A stretch of 64,000 bases of DNA, from positions 3,472,001 to 3,536,000 of the forward strand of contig NZ_JANADK010000001.1 of the NCBI RefSeq assembly GCF_024199795.1. Direction: 5' to 3'. Source of the DNA: Bradyrhizobium sp. CCGB01 (GTDB lineage: Bacteria > Pseudomonadota > Alphaproteobacteria > Rhizobiales > Xanthobacteraceae). Below, piece after piece: positions 42,989-52,013 of the stretch (its first letter is position 1; the number at the start of each line of letters is the position of its first letter). The notes beneath the pieces were generated by a model, which saw nothing but the letters and a program-made list of their open reading frames with translations, had not been told where the DNA came from and searched no databases. The position numbers and the translations under genes were made by a program.

Positions 42989-43930
42989 GTGGGCTTTGCG
43001 GGCGCGATGGTGGTGGCGATGGCGGTGGATGCCCTGCTGGGCTGGCCGTCATGGCTGTTCGCGCGGATCGGCCATCCCGTGACCTGGCTCGGCCGGCTGA
43101 TCGCCGCCGTCGATACCGCCTGGAATCGCGCGTCCGATCCACCGGCGCTTCGCCGCGCCGCGGGCATCGCCGGGGCGCTCGTGGTGATTGCGCTCGCGGT
43201 CGCGCTTGGCTGGGTGCTTCAGTCCTTGCTTCCCTCTGGCTGGATTCAGATCGTGCTGGTGGGCGTCCTGGCGTGGCCGCTGGTCGCTTTGCGCTCGCTG
43301 CATGATCATGTGGCTGCCGTGGCGGCACCCTTGCAGGCCGGTGACATCGCCGCTGCGCGCGAAGCGGTCTCGCGCATCGTCGGCCGCGATCCCGCCGCGC
43401 TCGATGAAGCCGGCATCGCGCGCGCGGCGATCGAGAGCCTCGCCGAGAACGCTTCCGACGGCATCGTCGCGCCGGTGTTCTGGGGCGCGTTGTTCGGCCT
43501 GCCCGGTATTTTGGGCTACAAGGCCATCAATACGCTGGATTCCATGATCGGCCATCGCAGCGAACGGCATGAAGCCTTCGGCTGGGCCGCCGCTCGCATC
43601 GACGATGTCGCGAACTTCATTCCGGCGCGCCTGACCGGATTCTTGTTCGTGCTGCTGGCGCCGCGGCGATCGGAGGCGCTGTCGTGCATGACGCGGGACG
43701 CCGGCCGCCATCGCTCGCCCAACGCCGGCTGGCCGGAGGCGGCGATGGCCGGTGCGCTTGGTGTGCGCCTCAGCGGTCCCCGCATCTATCACGGCAGCGC
43801 CACCAACGAGCCGTGGCTCAACGAAGGCGCGCGTGATCCGCTCGCCGCCGACATCAGCGAGGGATTGACGGTCTACCGCCGCGCCATGCTGCTGCTCGCC
43901 GGTGTGCTTGCGGTCCTTGCCTTTGCGTGA
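42989..43930 (+). CDS. cobD: Adenosylcobinamide-phosphate synthase
   Basis: Membrane protein of 313 residues (CbiB) that attaches the aminopropanol arm, or its phosphate, to adenosylcobyric acid. Family blocks seen: VDALLGWPSWLFARIGHPVTWLGRLI near the N-terminus, IARAAIESLAENASDGIVAP, YKAINTLDSMIGHRSERHEAFGWAAARIDD and PNAGWPEAAMAGALGVRLSGP. The GTG at 42989 was chosen because an AGGAGG lies five bases upstream; the open frame extends to 42902 but those residues are basic and not family-like. It overlaps cobC by four bases (GTGA). CobC makes the aminopropanol phosphate that this enzyme uses. Confidence 0.92.
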   Translation: MGFAGAMVVAMAVDALLGWPSWLFARIGHPVTWLGRLIAAVDTAWNRASDPPALRRAAGIAGALVVIALAVALGWVLQSLLPSGWIQIVLVGVLAWPLVALRSLHDHVAAVAAPLQAGDIAAAREAVSRIVGRDPAALDEAGIARAAIESLAENASDGIVAPVFWGALFGLPGILGYKAINTLDSMIGHRSERHEAFGWAAARIDDVANFIPARLTGFLFVLLAPRRSEALSCMTRDAGRHRSPNAGWPEAAMAGALGVRLSGPRIYHGSATNEPWLNEGARDPLAADISEGLTVYRRAMLLLAGVLAVLAFA

Positions 43931-44907
43931 AAGAACGGAGCATGCGCGAGCACGGTGGAAATCTCGATCTGGCCCAGCAGCGTTTTGGCGGGCGCGCGGA
44001 GGACTGGATCGACCTGTCGACCGGGATCAACCGGCTAGCTTATCCCGTGGGCGAGGTGAGCGCGCGCGCATGGAGCGCGCTGCCGTCGCGCGCCGAGATC
44101 GACGCATTGCATCAGGCCGCGCGGCATGCCTATCGCACGAGCGCGCCGATCGTCGCGCTTGGCGGCGCTCAGGCCGCCATTCAATTGTTGCCGCAGCTGG
44201 CACCGCGGGGCCGCGCGAGCATCTTGGCTCCGACCTACAACGAGTATGCCGGGGTGTTGTCGGCCGCGGGCTGGGATGTCCAGGAGGTCAGCGAGCTCGA
44301 CGCGATGGCCGGCGCGGACCTCGCCATCGTCGTCAATCCCAACAATCCCGATGGCCGGTGTCTTGCTCCGAGCGATTTGCTCGCATTGCTTCCGCGCGTC
44401 GGCCGTCTCGTCGTCGACGAGAGCTTTGCCGATGCGGTACCGCAGCTTTCGCTTGCATCACAGGCGGATCGGCAGGGGTTGCTGATCCTGCGCTCGTTTG
44501 GAAAATTCTTTGGCCTTGCCGGCCTGCGGCTGGGCTTTGCACTTGGCAATGCGGCCGACGTCGCGAAGCTCGCGGCGGCCTCGGGGCCATGGCCGGTCTC
44601 GGGCGCAGCGATCGCGATCGGCAGCCGCGCGTTGCGCGACGATGCCTGGGCGGCGGCCACATCAGCTCGGCTTGCGCGTGACTGTGTTCGCCTCGACGAG
44701 ATGGCACGAGAACAAGGCTGGGCGCTGGTTGGCGGCACGTCGTTGTTTCGTCTCTATGAGACGCGCGACGCGCTTGCCGCGCAGGAGAAACTCGCGCGCG
44801 GCCAGATCTGGTCGCGCGTCTTCGCGCGGAACCCGACATGGCTGCGCCTCGGACTTCCCGGCAGCGAGGCCGAATGGTCGCGCCTTGCCGAGGTCCTAGC
44901 GCGCTAG
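43927..44907 (+). CDS. cobC: Threonine-phosphate decarboxylase, PLP-dependent
   Basis: PLP-fold aminotransferase-like enzyme of 326 residues that decarboxylates L-threonine phosphate to (R)-1-amino-2-propanol phosphate. Conserved: [13 protein letters not shown] at the N-terminus, [21 protein letters not shown], the NPNNPDGR loop, VVDESFADA and the PLP-Lys motif [20 protein letters not shown]. The GTG at 43927 overlaps the cobD stop; an ATG at 43942 (MREHGGN) is an equally plausible start. It converges on cobQ, with the two genes overlapping by 12 bp at their 3' ends. Confidence 0.91.
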   Translation: MKERSMREHGGNLDLAQQRFGGRAEDWIDLSTGINRLAYPVGEVSARAWSALPSRAEIDALHQAARHAYRTSAPIVALGGAQAAIQLLPQLAPRGRASILAPTYNEYAGVLSAAGWDVQEVSELDAMAGADLAIVVNPNNPDGRCLAPSDLLALLPRVGRLVVDESFADAVPQLSLASQADRQGLLILRSFGKFFGLAGLRLGFALGNAADVAKLAAASGPWPVSGAAIAIGSRALRDDAWAAATSARLARDCVRLDEMAREQGWALVGGTSLFRLYETRDALAAQEKLARGQIWSRVFARNPTWLRLGLPGSEAEWSRLAEVLAR

Positions 44908-46344
44908 CGCGAGCAGGCCTTCGACATCGAGATGCTTTTCGATGTGGTCGGCGAGGGCGTCGAGCGCGCTTTCGACCCTCGCATGATACGGCTCGTTGCC
45001 CGCGGGAATATCGAGCCTGGCCAAAAACGCCCTGCGGAAGTCATCCGATGTGAAGAGGCCGTGCAGATAGCTGCCCTGCACGCGGCCATCACTTGATATC
45101 GCGCCTTCCGGCTCGCCATCCAGCGTCGCGAACGGGCGGGCGCGATCCGGCCCGTCAGTGCGGCCGATGTGGATTTCGTAGGCGTCGATCGGCTGATCCG
45201 TCGCGGCATGTACGGCCGCAACACGCGTCAGCGTCTTCTGCGGGCTCATCACCGTTTCCACGTCCAGAAGTCCGAGGCCCGGTGTGTCGCCTGCGGGGCC
45301 TTCGATTCCATCCGGGTCCGCAACGCTGCGTCCGAGCATCTGATAGCCGCCGCAGAGGCCGAGCACATGGCCGCCCCTGCGGTGATGTGCAAGCAGATCG
45401 ATGTCCCAGCCCTGAGCGCGCAAGAAGGCGAGATCGCCGCGGGTGGATTTCGAGCCGGGAATGATGACGAGGCGGACGTCGCCGGGAATCGCGTCGCCCG
45501 GACGCACCATCACGAGATCGACGTTCGCCTCGAGCTTGAGCGGATCGAGGTCGTCGAAATTGGCGATCCGCGACAGCGCGAGGCAGGCGATCTTGCATTG
45601 GCCCGGCTTGCGCGCATCGCTGAGGCCCAGCGCATCCTCGGCCGGCAGCTCGCCGGCGCGCGCGAACCAGGGCAGCACGCCAAGGCCGCGCCAAGCAGTC
45701 TTCTGCTCGATCAACCTGTAGCCGTCGTCGAACAGCGTGGGATCGCCGCGGAACTTGTTGATGACAAAGCCCTGGATCATGGCGGCATCATCGGGGTCGA
45801 TCACCGTCTTGATGCCGACGAGCTGGGCGATGACGCCGCCGCGATCGATGTCGCCGACCAGCACCACCGGCACGTCGGCCTTGCGCGCAAAGCCCATATT
45901 GGCGATGTCGGCCTTGCGCAAATTCACCTCGGCCGGACTGCCGGCGCCCTCGACCAGCACCAGATCTGCGCGCGTCTTCAGCCGCTCGAAGCTCTCAAGC
46001 ACGGCGCCCATCAGCGACGGCTTCATCGCCGCGTATTCGCGCGCCCGCGCGGTCGCGATGCGCTTTCCGTGGACGATCACTTGCGCGCCGACATCGGTCT
46101 CGGGCTTCAGCAGCACCGGGTTCATGTCGGTGTGCGGCTCGACGCCGGCGGCGAGGGCCTGCAACGCCTGGGCGCGGCCGATCTCGCCGCCATCGACGGT
46201 GACGGCCGCGTTGTTCGACATGTTCTGCGGCTTGAACGGGAGCACGCGCAGGCCGCGCCGCGTGAAAGCGCGCGCGAGACCGGCGACGATGAGCGACTTG
46301 CCCACGTCCGAGCCGGCTCCCTGGATCATCAGCGCACGCGCCAT
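44896..46344 (-). CDS. cobQ: Cobyric acid synthase (glutamine-hydrolysing)
   Basis: Cytoplasmic ATP-dependent amidase of 482 residues that amidates four carboxylates of adenosylcobyrinic a,c-diamide. The N-terminal dethiobiotin-synthetase-like domain has [20 protein letters not shown] and [33 protein letters not shown] and [12 protein letters not shown] follow. The C-terminal class I-like glutaminase domain has [15 protein letters not shown] and the nucleophile Cys in [12 protein letters not shown], with His in [10 protein letters not shown]. The ATG at 46344 was picked because upstream codons belong to cobO in another frame. It follows cobO by 11 bases and ends in a 12 bp tail-to-tail overlap with cobC. 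Confidence 0.95.
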   Translation of the reverse strand: MARALMIQGAGSDVGKSLIVAGLARAFTRRGLRVLPFKPQNMSNNAAVTVDGGEIGRAQALQALAAGVEPHTDMNPVLLKPETDVGAQVIVHGKRIATARAREYAAMKPSLMGAVLESFERLKTRADLVLVEGAGSPAEVNLRKADIANMGFARKADVPVVLVGDIDRGGVIAQLVGIKTVIDPDDAAMIQGFVINKFRGDPTLFDDGYRLIEQKTAWRGLGVLPWFARAGELPAEDALGLSDARKPGQCKIACLALSRIANFDDLDPLKLEANVDLVMVRPGDAIPGDVRLVIIPGSKSTRGDLAFLRAQGWDIDLLAHHRRGGHVLGLCGGYQMLGRSVADPDGIEGPAGDTPGLGLLDVETVMSPQKTLTRVAAVHAATDQPIDAYEIHIGRTDGPDRARPFATLDGEPEGAISSDGRVQGSYLHGLFTSDDFRRAFLARLDIPAGNEPYHARVESALDALADHIEKHLDVEGLLALAR

Positions 46345-46355
46345 CGGGAGTATCT

Positions 46356-46991
46356 TCAGAACTCGACGCCGGCTTGGGCCTTGATGCCGGAGCGGAACGG
46401 ATGCTTGACCAGCGTCATCTCGGTGACGAGGTCGGCGATCTCGATCAGCTCGTCCTTGGCGTTGCGCCCGGTGAGCACGACATGGGTCATCGGCGGCTTC
46501 TGCGTCGTCAGGAACTCGACCACTTCGGCGATGTCGAGATAGTCGTAGCGCAGCGCGATGTTGATCTCGTCGAGCACGACCATGCGCAGGCTGGAATCGA
46601 GGATCAGCTCCTTGGCTTTCTCCCAGCCGGCACGCGCGGCGGCGATGTCGCGGGTGCGGTCCTGCGTCTCCCAGGTGAAGCCTTCGCCCATGGCGTGGAA
46701 CTGGCAGAGGTCGCCGAAATGGCCGGTGAGCAGGCGCCGCTCGCCGGTATCCCATGCGCCCTTGATGAACTGCACGACGGCGCAGGGGAAGCCATGGGCG
46801 ACGCAACGGACGATCATGCCGAAGGCGGAGGAGGACTTGCCCTTGCCGGCGCCGGTATGGACGATGACGAGGCCCTTTTCGCCGCTCTTGGTCGCCATGA
46901 TCTTGTCGCGGGCGGCCTTCTTCTTCGCCATTTTCGCGGCGTGGCGGGCGTCGGTTTCCTCAGCTGTTTGGGTATCCGGTTCAGGCGTCAT
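46356..46991 (-). CDS. cobO: Cob(I)yrinic acid a,c-diamide adenosyltransferase
   Basis: ATP:corrinoid adenosyltransferase of 211 residues (CobA/CobO/BtuR family). A charged N-terminal segment ([16 protein letters not shown]) precedes the P-loop [52 protein letters not shown] and [23 protein letters not shown] are the family blocks. The ATG at 46991 has AAGGACC upstream; in-frame codons continue to 47033. It is the first gene of the minus-strand cobO-cobQ pair. Its 5' end faces the riboswitch-led operon on the other strand. Confidence 0.94.
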   Translation of the reverse strand: MTPEPDTQTAEETDARHAAKMAKKKAARDKIMATKSGEKGLVIVHTGAGKGKSSSAFGMIVRCVAHGFPCAVVQFIKGAWDTGERRLLTGHFGDLCQFHAMGEGFTWETQDRTRDIAAARAGWEKAKELILDSSLRMVVLDEINIALRYDYLDIAEVVEFLTTQKPPMTHVVLTGRNAKDELIEIADLVTEMTLVKHPFRSGIKAQAGVEF

Positions 46992-47049
46992 CGGTCCCGG
47001 TCCTTCGGCTTGACAAGAGGCGGCCGGGGGCAAATGGTGGCCCGGCGTT

Positions 47050-47236
47050 GGTTCCTGTCCTATGACAGGCGAAGAGGGAATGCGATAGGGTCCGAATCGG
47101 CAGATTTGGGTTCAAAATGCAGCCGCCCCCGCGACCGTGACCGGAGAGATGCCCGAAGCCACTGATCCCCAGGGATCGGGAAGGCGGGGATCGAAGGGGA
47201 AAACCCTGCTCCGCAAGCCGGGAGACCTGCCAGCGC
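47050..47236 (+). promoter_or_regulatory. Cobalamin riboswitch 1 (upstream of DUF1636-cobW-cobN operon)
   Basis: Matches the AdoCbl riboswitch consensus in order: GGTTCCTG with a CCTGTC/GACAGG hairpin (47054-47069), AGAGGGAATGCGATAGGG (47074-47090), GCCGCCCCCGCGACCGTGA, GCCACTGAT, GGGAAGGCGGGG, and the B12 box CAAGCCGGGAGACCTGCC (ending about 47233). Cobalamin binding should lower expression of the long operon that follows. A start-codon hairpin about 75 nt downstream is a candidate expression platform. Confidence 0.9.
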
Positions 47237-47310
47237 GGACGAGTTTTGGACCGGCGGACGGGGTGTTCCGCGACGGGGAAACGGGCCTTCAAGAGAACGG
47301 TCCGTGTGCC

Positions 47311-47348
47311 TCATCGCCTCCCGATGTTTATCCTGGAAGAGGCGATGA
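47311..47348 (+). promoter_or_regulatory. RBS/start-codon sequestering hairpin (candidate riboswitch expression platform)
   Basis: Perfect 10 bp inverted repeat TCATCGCCTC (47311-47320) and GAGGCGATGA (47339-47348) with an 18-nt loop. The 3' arm holds part of the Shine-Dalgarno (GAAGAGG) and the whole ATG start of the DUF1636 gene. When folded it would block translation initiation, which fits a cobalamin riboswitch acting on translation. The repeat is seen directly; its role is inferred. Confidence 0.6.
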
Positions 47349-47719
47349 CCGTCACACTTCACGTCTGTATCACCTGCCGTGCCGGCGAGACGCCTGGCGA
47401 GGGCGAGGCGACGCCCGGCAAGCGCCTGCATGGTGCGATCCTCGACGCCGGCGTGCCCGACGGTGTCAATGTGGTTCCCGTTGAATGCCTGTCGGCATGC
47501 AGCCAGGGGTGCTCGGTCGCGCTCAGCGCGCCCGGCCGCTGGTCCTATGTCTATGGCCGTCTGTCGGACGCGAACGCGCGCGACGTGGTCGCCGGCGCCG
47601 CGGCCTATGCGGCCGCGCCTGACGGTCTCGTGCCCTGGCGCAGCCGCCCGGAAATATTCCGCAAGCAATCGCTTGCCCGCATTCCCCCCATTGCCGTCGT
47701 GCCGGAGGCCGCTGAATGA
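47345..47719 (+). CDS. DUF1636 family ferredoxin-like protein
   Basis: Small protein of 124 residues with cysteines at 8, 11, 48, 52 and 56 (VCITCRAG and VECLSACSQGCSVAL), the layout of thioredoxin-like [2Fe-2S] ferredoxins and of DUF1636, a family often found in cobalamin loci. The ATG at 47345 has GGAAGAGG just upstream and lies inside a perfect hairpin. It is the first gene after cobalamin riboswitch 1 and overlaps cobW by four bases. It may supply electrons for a corrinoid or cobalt step, such as CobG activity or cobalt reduction, but this is only a guess from context. Confidence 0.85.
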   Translation: MTVTLHVCITCRAGETPGEGEATPGKRLHGAILDAGVPDGVNVVPVECLSACSQGCSVALSAPGRWSYVYGRLSDANARDVVAGAAAYAAAPDGLVPWRSRPEIFRKQSLARIPPIAVVPEAAE

Positions 47720-48765
47720 ACTCGCTCGCAAAAGTCCCGGTGACGGTGGTCACGGGTTTTCTCGGCTCCGGCAAGACGACGCTGATCCAGCATCTGCTCG
47801 CAAACCCTGACGGCAAGAAGCTCGCCGTGCTCGTCAACGAGTTCGGCAGCGAGGGCGTCGACGGCGAGATCCTGAAATCCTGCGCCGATGCGAACTGCCC
47901 GGAAGAGAACATCGTCGAGCTCGCCAATGGCTGCATCTGCTGCACCGTCGCCGACGATTTCATCCCGACCATGGAAAAGCTGCTGGCGCGCCCGGTGCGG
48001 CCCGATCACATCCTGATCGAGACCTCGGGCCTGGCGCTGCCAAAACCGTTGTTGAAGGCGTTCGACTGGCCGGAGATCCGTTCGCGCATCACGGTCGATG
48101 GCGTGATCGCGCTCGCCGATGCGGAAGCCGTTGCCGCCGGCCGGTTTGCGCCGGACCCGATTGCTGTCGAAGCGCAGCGCGCGGCGGACGAGAGTCTGGA
48201 TCACGAGACGCCGCTGTCGGAAGTGTTCGAGGACCAGATCGCCTGCGCGGACATCGTGCTGCTGACCAAGGCCGATCTCGCCGGCAGCGCAGGCATCGAA
48301 GCAGCCAAGGCCGCGATCACCGCCGAGATGCCGCGCCGCGTGCCGATGCTCCCCGTCACGGACGGTGCGATCGATGCGCGCGTCATCCTCGGCCTCGGCG
48401 CTGCCGCCGAGAACGATCTCGCCGCGCGCCCCTCGCATCATGACGGCGAGGAAGATCACGAGCATGATGATTTCGCATCCGTCGTGATCGATCTTCCGGA
48501 GGTTAATGACATCGACACGCTGGTCGCTTCGGTCCAGCGCCTGGCGCGCGAGCAGAACGTGCTGCGTGCCAAGGGCTATATCGCGGTCGCGGGCAAGCCG
48601 ATGCGTCTGCTGCTGCAAGCCGTCGGCGAGCGCGTGCGTCACCAGTTCGACAAGCCCTGGGGCGCAGGCAGCAGGCAGTCAAAGCTCGTCGTGATCGGCG
48701 AGCACGGCGATATCGACGAGGCCGCGATTAGGTCAGGACTTGGTCTTTCAGGATCTGGCATCTGA
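47716..48765 (+). CDS. cobW: CobW, cobalt metallochaperone-type GTPase
   Basis: G3E-family P-loop GTPase of 349 residues, needed for cobalamin synthesis and believed to deliver Co2+ to the chelatase. Walker A is VVTGFLGSGKTTLIQHLL; the metal-site motif is GCICCT; LVNEFGSEGVDGEIL and LIETSGLALPKPL follow; the guanine-recognition TKAD sits in VLLTKADLAG. A His/Asp-rich loop (SHHDGEEDHEHDD, about 236-248) fits metal handling. The C-terminal CobW_C domain includes KGYIAVAGKPMRLLLQAVGER. It sits between DUF1636 and cobN, with one- to four-base overlaps, an order that fits delivery to CobN. Confidence 0.94.
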   Translation: MNSLAKVPVTVVTGFLGSGKTTLIQHLLANPDGKKLAVLVNEFGSEGVDGEILKSCADANCPEENIVELANGCICCTVADDFIPTMEKLLARPVRPDHILIETSGLALPKPLLKAFDWPEIRSRITVDGVIALADAEAVAAGRFAPDPIAVEAQRAADESLDHETPLSEVFEDQIACADIVLLTKADLAGSAGIEAAKAAITAEMPRRVPMLPVTDGAIDARVILGLGAAAENDLAARPSHHDGEEDHEHDDFASVVIDLPEVNDIDTLVASVQRLAREQNVLRAKGYIAVAGKPMRLLLQAVGERVRHQFDKPWGAGSRQSKLVVIGEHGDIDEAAIRSGLGLSGSGI

Positions 48766-51700
48766 TGCACGTCGTCTTCCGCGAGAGCCGCGGTCTCGAG
48801 GAGACCGCGACGCCAAGGGACATCGGCCAGGACCCGGCCGATCTCGTGGTGCTCTCGTATTCGGATTCCGATCTCGCCGCGTTCGCGGCCGGCTGGCGGC
48901 GCGGCCAGAGCAGCCTGCCGTCACTGCGGCTCGCCAATCTCGCGGAGCTGCGTCATCCGCTGTCGGTCGACACCTATGTCGAGCGCACGCTGTCGCAGGC
49001 GCGCGGCATTCTGGTGCGCCTGATCGGCGGCGAGTCCTACTGGCCGTATGGGTTAGCTGCCCTGCAACAGCTCGCTAGGGATCGCAACATCGTGCTGGCC
49101 GTGCTGCCGGCCGATGGCCGCGATGATCCGCGGCTCGATGCGTACTCGACGCTGCCGGTCTCAACGCTGCGGCGGCTCAAGGTGCTCTGCGACACCGGTG
49201 GGCCGGTCGCGGCGCAAGCGGCGATCGCGCAGCTTGCGCTGGCCTCGGGGCTCTATGCCGGGCCGGTCGTCGGCGAGATGACCGTGCCCGAGATGGGATT
49301 TTACGATCCCGCGCGGGGAGTGATTGCGGCACCGACAGCGAGCGAGGGGAAGCCGCTCGCGCTCGTGACCTTCTATCGCTCTTATCTCACCGCGGCGGAC
49401 ACCGGCCCGGTCGATGCCCTGATCGCTGCGCTACGCGAAAAGGGGTTTGATGCGTACGGCGTGTTCGCCGCCTCGCTGAAGGCAGCGGGTGTCGCGGATT
49501 GGCTGCGAGCCTATTTCGCCAAGAATCCTCCGGCCGCGATCGTGAATGCGACGGCGTTCTCTGCCGTAGGCGACGACGGCACGACGCCGTTCGATGCCGC
49601 ATCCTGTCCGGTGTTCCAGGTCGCGCTCTCCACGGCGCGGCGCGAGGACTGGGCGGAGTCGCTGCGCGGCCTGTCGCCGGGCGACCTCGCCATGCATGTG
49701 GTGCTGCCCGAGGTCGACGGCCGGGTGTTCACGGGCGTGGTGAGTTTCAAATCCGCCGCGACGCGTGATCCCGATCTGCAATTTTCGCATCTGGCGCACA
49801 GGCCGGACGAAGAGCGTGTGACGGCCGTCGCCGCGCGGGTTGCGGCCTGGCGTCGCCTCGCGGAGAAAACGACCGCTGAGAAGCGCGTGGCGATCGTGCT
49901 CTCGAACTATCCGGGCCGTCCGCATCAGATCGCGCATGCGGTGGGGCTCGATGCGCTGGCGTCCGTCGAGGCGTTGTTGGCTGACCTTGCGGCGACCGGC
50001 TTTGACGTCGCGCCGGTTCATGTCCTCGGCGAGACGCTGCTCGAGCAGAAATTAACCTGGAGCATCGCCGATTACCGAGCGGCGCTCGCGCGCCTTCCGC
50101 AAGTCCTGCAGGATGATCTTGCGCAAGCCTGGGGTGCGCCCGAGACCGACCCGGGTTGTCGTGACGGCGCATTCCATTTCGCGGCTATCGCTTGCGGCCA
50201 ATCGATCATCGCGGTTCAGCCGGAGCGCGGCGATGCGACCACCCGCGATGCCGACTATCACGATCTCGCCCGCACGCCGCGCCATGCCTATGTCGCGTTC
50301 TATCTCTGGCTCAGGCAGCAGGGCTGTGATGCCGTCGTGCACATGGGGGCGCACGGCACGCTGGAATGGCTGCCCGGAAAATCGGTGGCGCTGTCGTCTC
50401 GCTGCTGGCCGGAAGCACTGATCGGCGATCTGCCCGTCGTCTATCCCTTCATCGTCAACGATCCCGGCGAGGCCGCGCAGGCCAAACGGCGTCTGGGTGC
50501 CGTGACGATCGGCCATCTGCCGCCGCCCCTCGAGCAATCCGCGGTGCCGGAAGGCCTGCGCCGGCTCGAGCGTCTGCTCGACGAATATTCGACCGCCGAC
50601 GGGCTCGATCCTGCCCGCCGCCAGCGCCTGATCGCCGCGATCCGCGACGAGGCGCGCACCGCGGGCCTCGAGGACGATCTCGGCCTCGACGCATCGGCCG
50701 CGCCGGCGGAAGCGATTCCGCGGATCGATCGCTTCGTCTGCGATCTCAAGGAAAGCCAGTTCGGCGATGGCCTGCACGTGTTCGGCCGCGGCGCCTGCGG
50801 CGAGGCAGAGCGCGATGCGCTCCGTGCGGCGCTTGCGGGAATGCGCGTCGCACCGGGACCGTCGGGCTCGCCCTATCGCGGGCGCCAGGACGTGCTGCCG
50901 ACCGGGCGCAATCTCTTTGCCGTCGATCCGCGCGCAGTGCCGACGCCGTCGGCGCACGCGCAGGGGATCAAGCTCGCGGAAGAGCTGCTGCGCCGGCACC
51001 TTCAGGATCATGGCGACTGGCCGAAGGGCCTCGTGGTCGATCTCTGGGGCTCGGCGACGATGCGCACCGCGGGCGAGGAGTTTGCGATGGCGCTGCATCT
51101 GGCCGGTCTCGCGCCGCGCTGGGATCACGCCTCCGGCCGCGTCACCGGCTACGACATCATCGCGCCGGCCGAACTGGGCCGTCCCCGCATCGACGTGACG
51201 CTGCGCGTGTCGGGCCTGTTCCGCGACGTCTTCGCGGGCCTTGCGCAATTGTTCGAGGCTGCCGCCGAGGCGCTTGCAGCTCGCGAGGACGAGGGCGAGG
51301 AGAATCCCTATCGCCATCGTACCTCCCGCGTGTTCGCACCGCGTCCCGGACAATATGGCGTCGGCCTCTCCGCGATCCCGGATGCCTTCACGCCCGAGAC
51401 GCGCGACGCGGCCGGCGAAGCGTGGCTGTCGGCATCGTCCTGGGCTTTTTCCGCCGATGGCGCGATGCAGCCGGATCGCGCCGGCATCGAGACGCGGCTC
51501 GCAGCCGCCGATGCTTTCGTTCACGTGCAGGATTTGCCGGAAACCGATCTGCTGCTCGCCGCCGACTACGCCGCGCACGAAGCCGGTATCGCGGCGGCTG
51601 CGGCACATCTCGGCGCGGCGGGCCCATCGCTCTATCATCTCGATACGACGCGCCCCGAGCAGCCGCACGCGCGCACGCTGACCGAAGAAATCTCCCGCGT

Positions 51701-52013
51701 CGTCCGGGCACGAGCGGCCAATCCGGCCTGGATCGCCGGCATGATGCGCCACGGTTTTCGCGGCGCCGCCGAGATCACCGCGACGCTGGAACACATGGCT
51801 GCCTTCGCGCATCTGGCGGGTGCCGTGCCGCCGCATCTGTTCGATCTCTACTATGACGCGACGCTCGGCAACGACGACGTCCGCGCCTTCATGGCCCGCG
51901 AAAATCCGGCGGCGCTCGCTGCCATGGAGACCTGCTTCACGCGCCTGCATGAGGCCTCACTCTGGCAAACGCGCCGCAATTCGATCGCGGCTGCGCTGAG
52001 GGAGGCGTCATGA
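48765..52013 (+). CDS. cobN: Cobaltochelatase subunit CobN
   Basis: Large subunit of the aerobic ATP-dependent cobaltochelatase that inserts Co2+ into hydrogenobyrinic acid a,c-diamide. The product has 1,082 residues, somewhat shorter than the classic CobN of about 1,270. Signature regions: VVHMGAHGTLEWLPGKSVALS with the metal/porphyrin-binding His, VVYPFIVNDPGEAAQAKRR, and GRNLFAVDPRAVPTPSA. LWGSATMRTAGEEFAMALHL and DVTLRVSGLFRDVFAGLAQLF resemble the homologous parts of BchH/ChlH. The ATG overlaps the cobW stop by one base. Its partner subunits CobS and CobT (P. denitrificans naming) are not in this window and must be encoded elsewhere. Confidence 0.95.
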   Translation: MHVVFRESRGLEETATPRDIGQDPADLVVLSYSDSDLAAFAAGWRRGQSSLPSLRLANLAELRHPLSVDTYVERTLSQARGILVRLIGGESYWPYGLAALQQLARDRNIVLAVLPADGRDDPRLDAYSTLPVSTLRRLKVLCDTGGPVAAQAAIAQLALASGLYAGPVVGEMTVPEMGFYDPARGVIAAPTASEGKPLALVTFYRSYLTAADTGPVDALIAALREKGFDAYGVFAASLKAAGVADWLRAYFAKNPPAAIVNATAFSAVGDDGTTPFDAASCPVFQVALSTARREDWAESLRGLSPGDLAMHVVLPEVDGRVFTGVVSFKSAATRDPDLQFSHLAHRPDEERVTAVAARVAAWRRLAEKTTAEKRVAIVLSNYPGRPHQIAHAVGLDALASVEALLADLAATGFDVAPVHVLGETLLEQKLTWSIADYRAALARLPQVLQDDLAQAWGAPETDPGCRDGAFHFAAIACGQSIIAVQPERGDATTRDADYHDLARTPRHAYVAFYLWLRQQGCDAVVHMGAHGTLEWLPGKSVALSSRCWPEALIGDLPVVYPFIVNDPGEAAQAKRRLGAVTIGHLPPPLEQSAVPEGLRRLERLLDEYSTADGLDPARRQRLIAAIRDEARTAGLEDDLGLDASAAPAEAIPRIDRFVCDLKESQFGDGLHVFGRGACGEAERDALRAALAGMRVAPGPSGSPYRGRQDVLPTGRNLFAVDPRAVPTPSAHAQGIKLAEELLRRHLQDHGDWPKGLVVDLWGSATMRTAGEEFAMALHLAGLAPRWDHASGRVTGYDIIAPAELGRPRIDVTLRVSGLFRDVFAGLAQLFEAAAEALAAREDEGEENPYRHRTSRVFAPRPGQYGVGLSAIPDAFTPETRDAAGEAWLSASSWAFSADGAMQPDRAGIETRLAAADAFVHVQDLPETDLLLAADYAAHEAGIAAAAAHLGAAGPSLYHLDTTRPEQPHARTLTEEISRVVRARAANPAWIAGMMRHGFRGAAEITATLEHMAAFAHLAGAVPPHLFDLYYDATLGNDDVRAFMARENPAALAAMETCFTRLHEASLWQTRRNSIAAALREAS

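Noticed and set aside
46345..46806. N-terminal extension of CobQ into the cobO region
   Set aside because: Upstream residues are an out-of-frame shadow of cobO; the canonical CobQ P-loop begins at the ATG at 46344.
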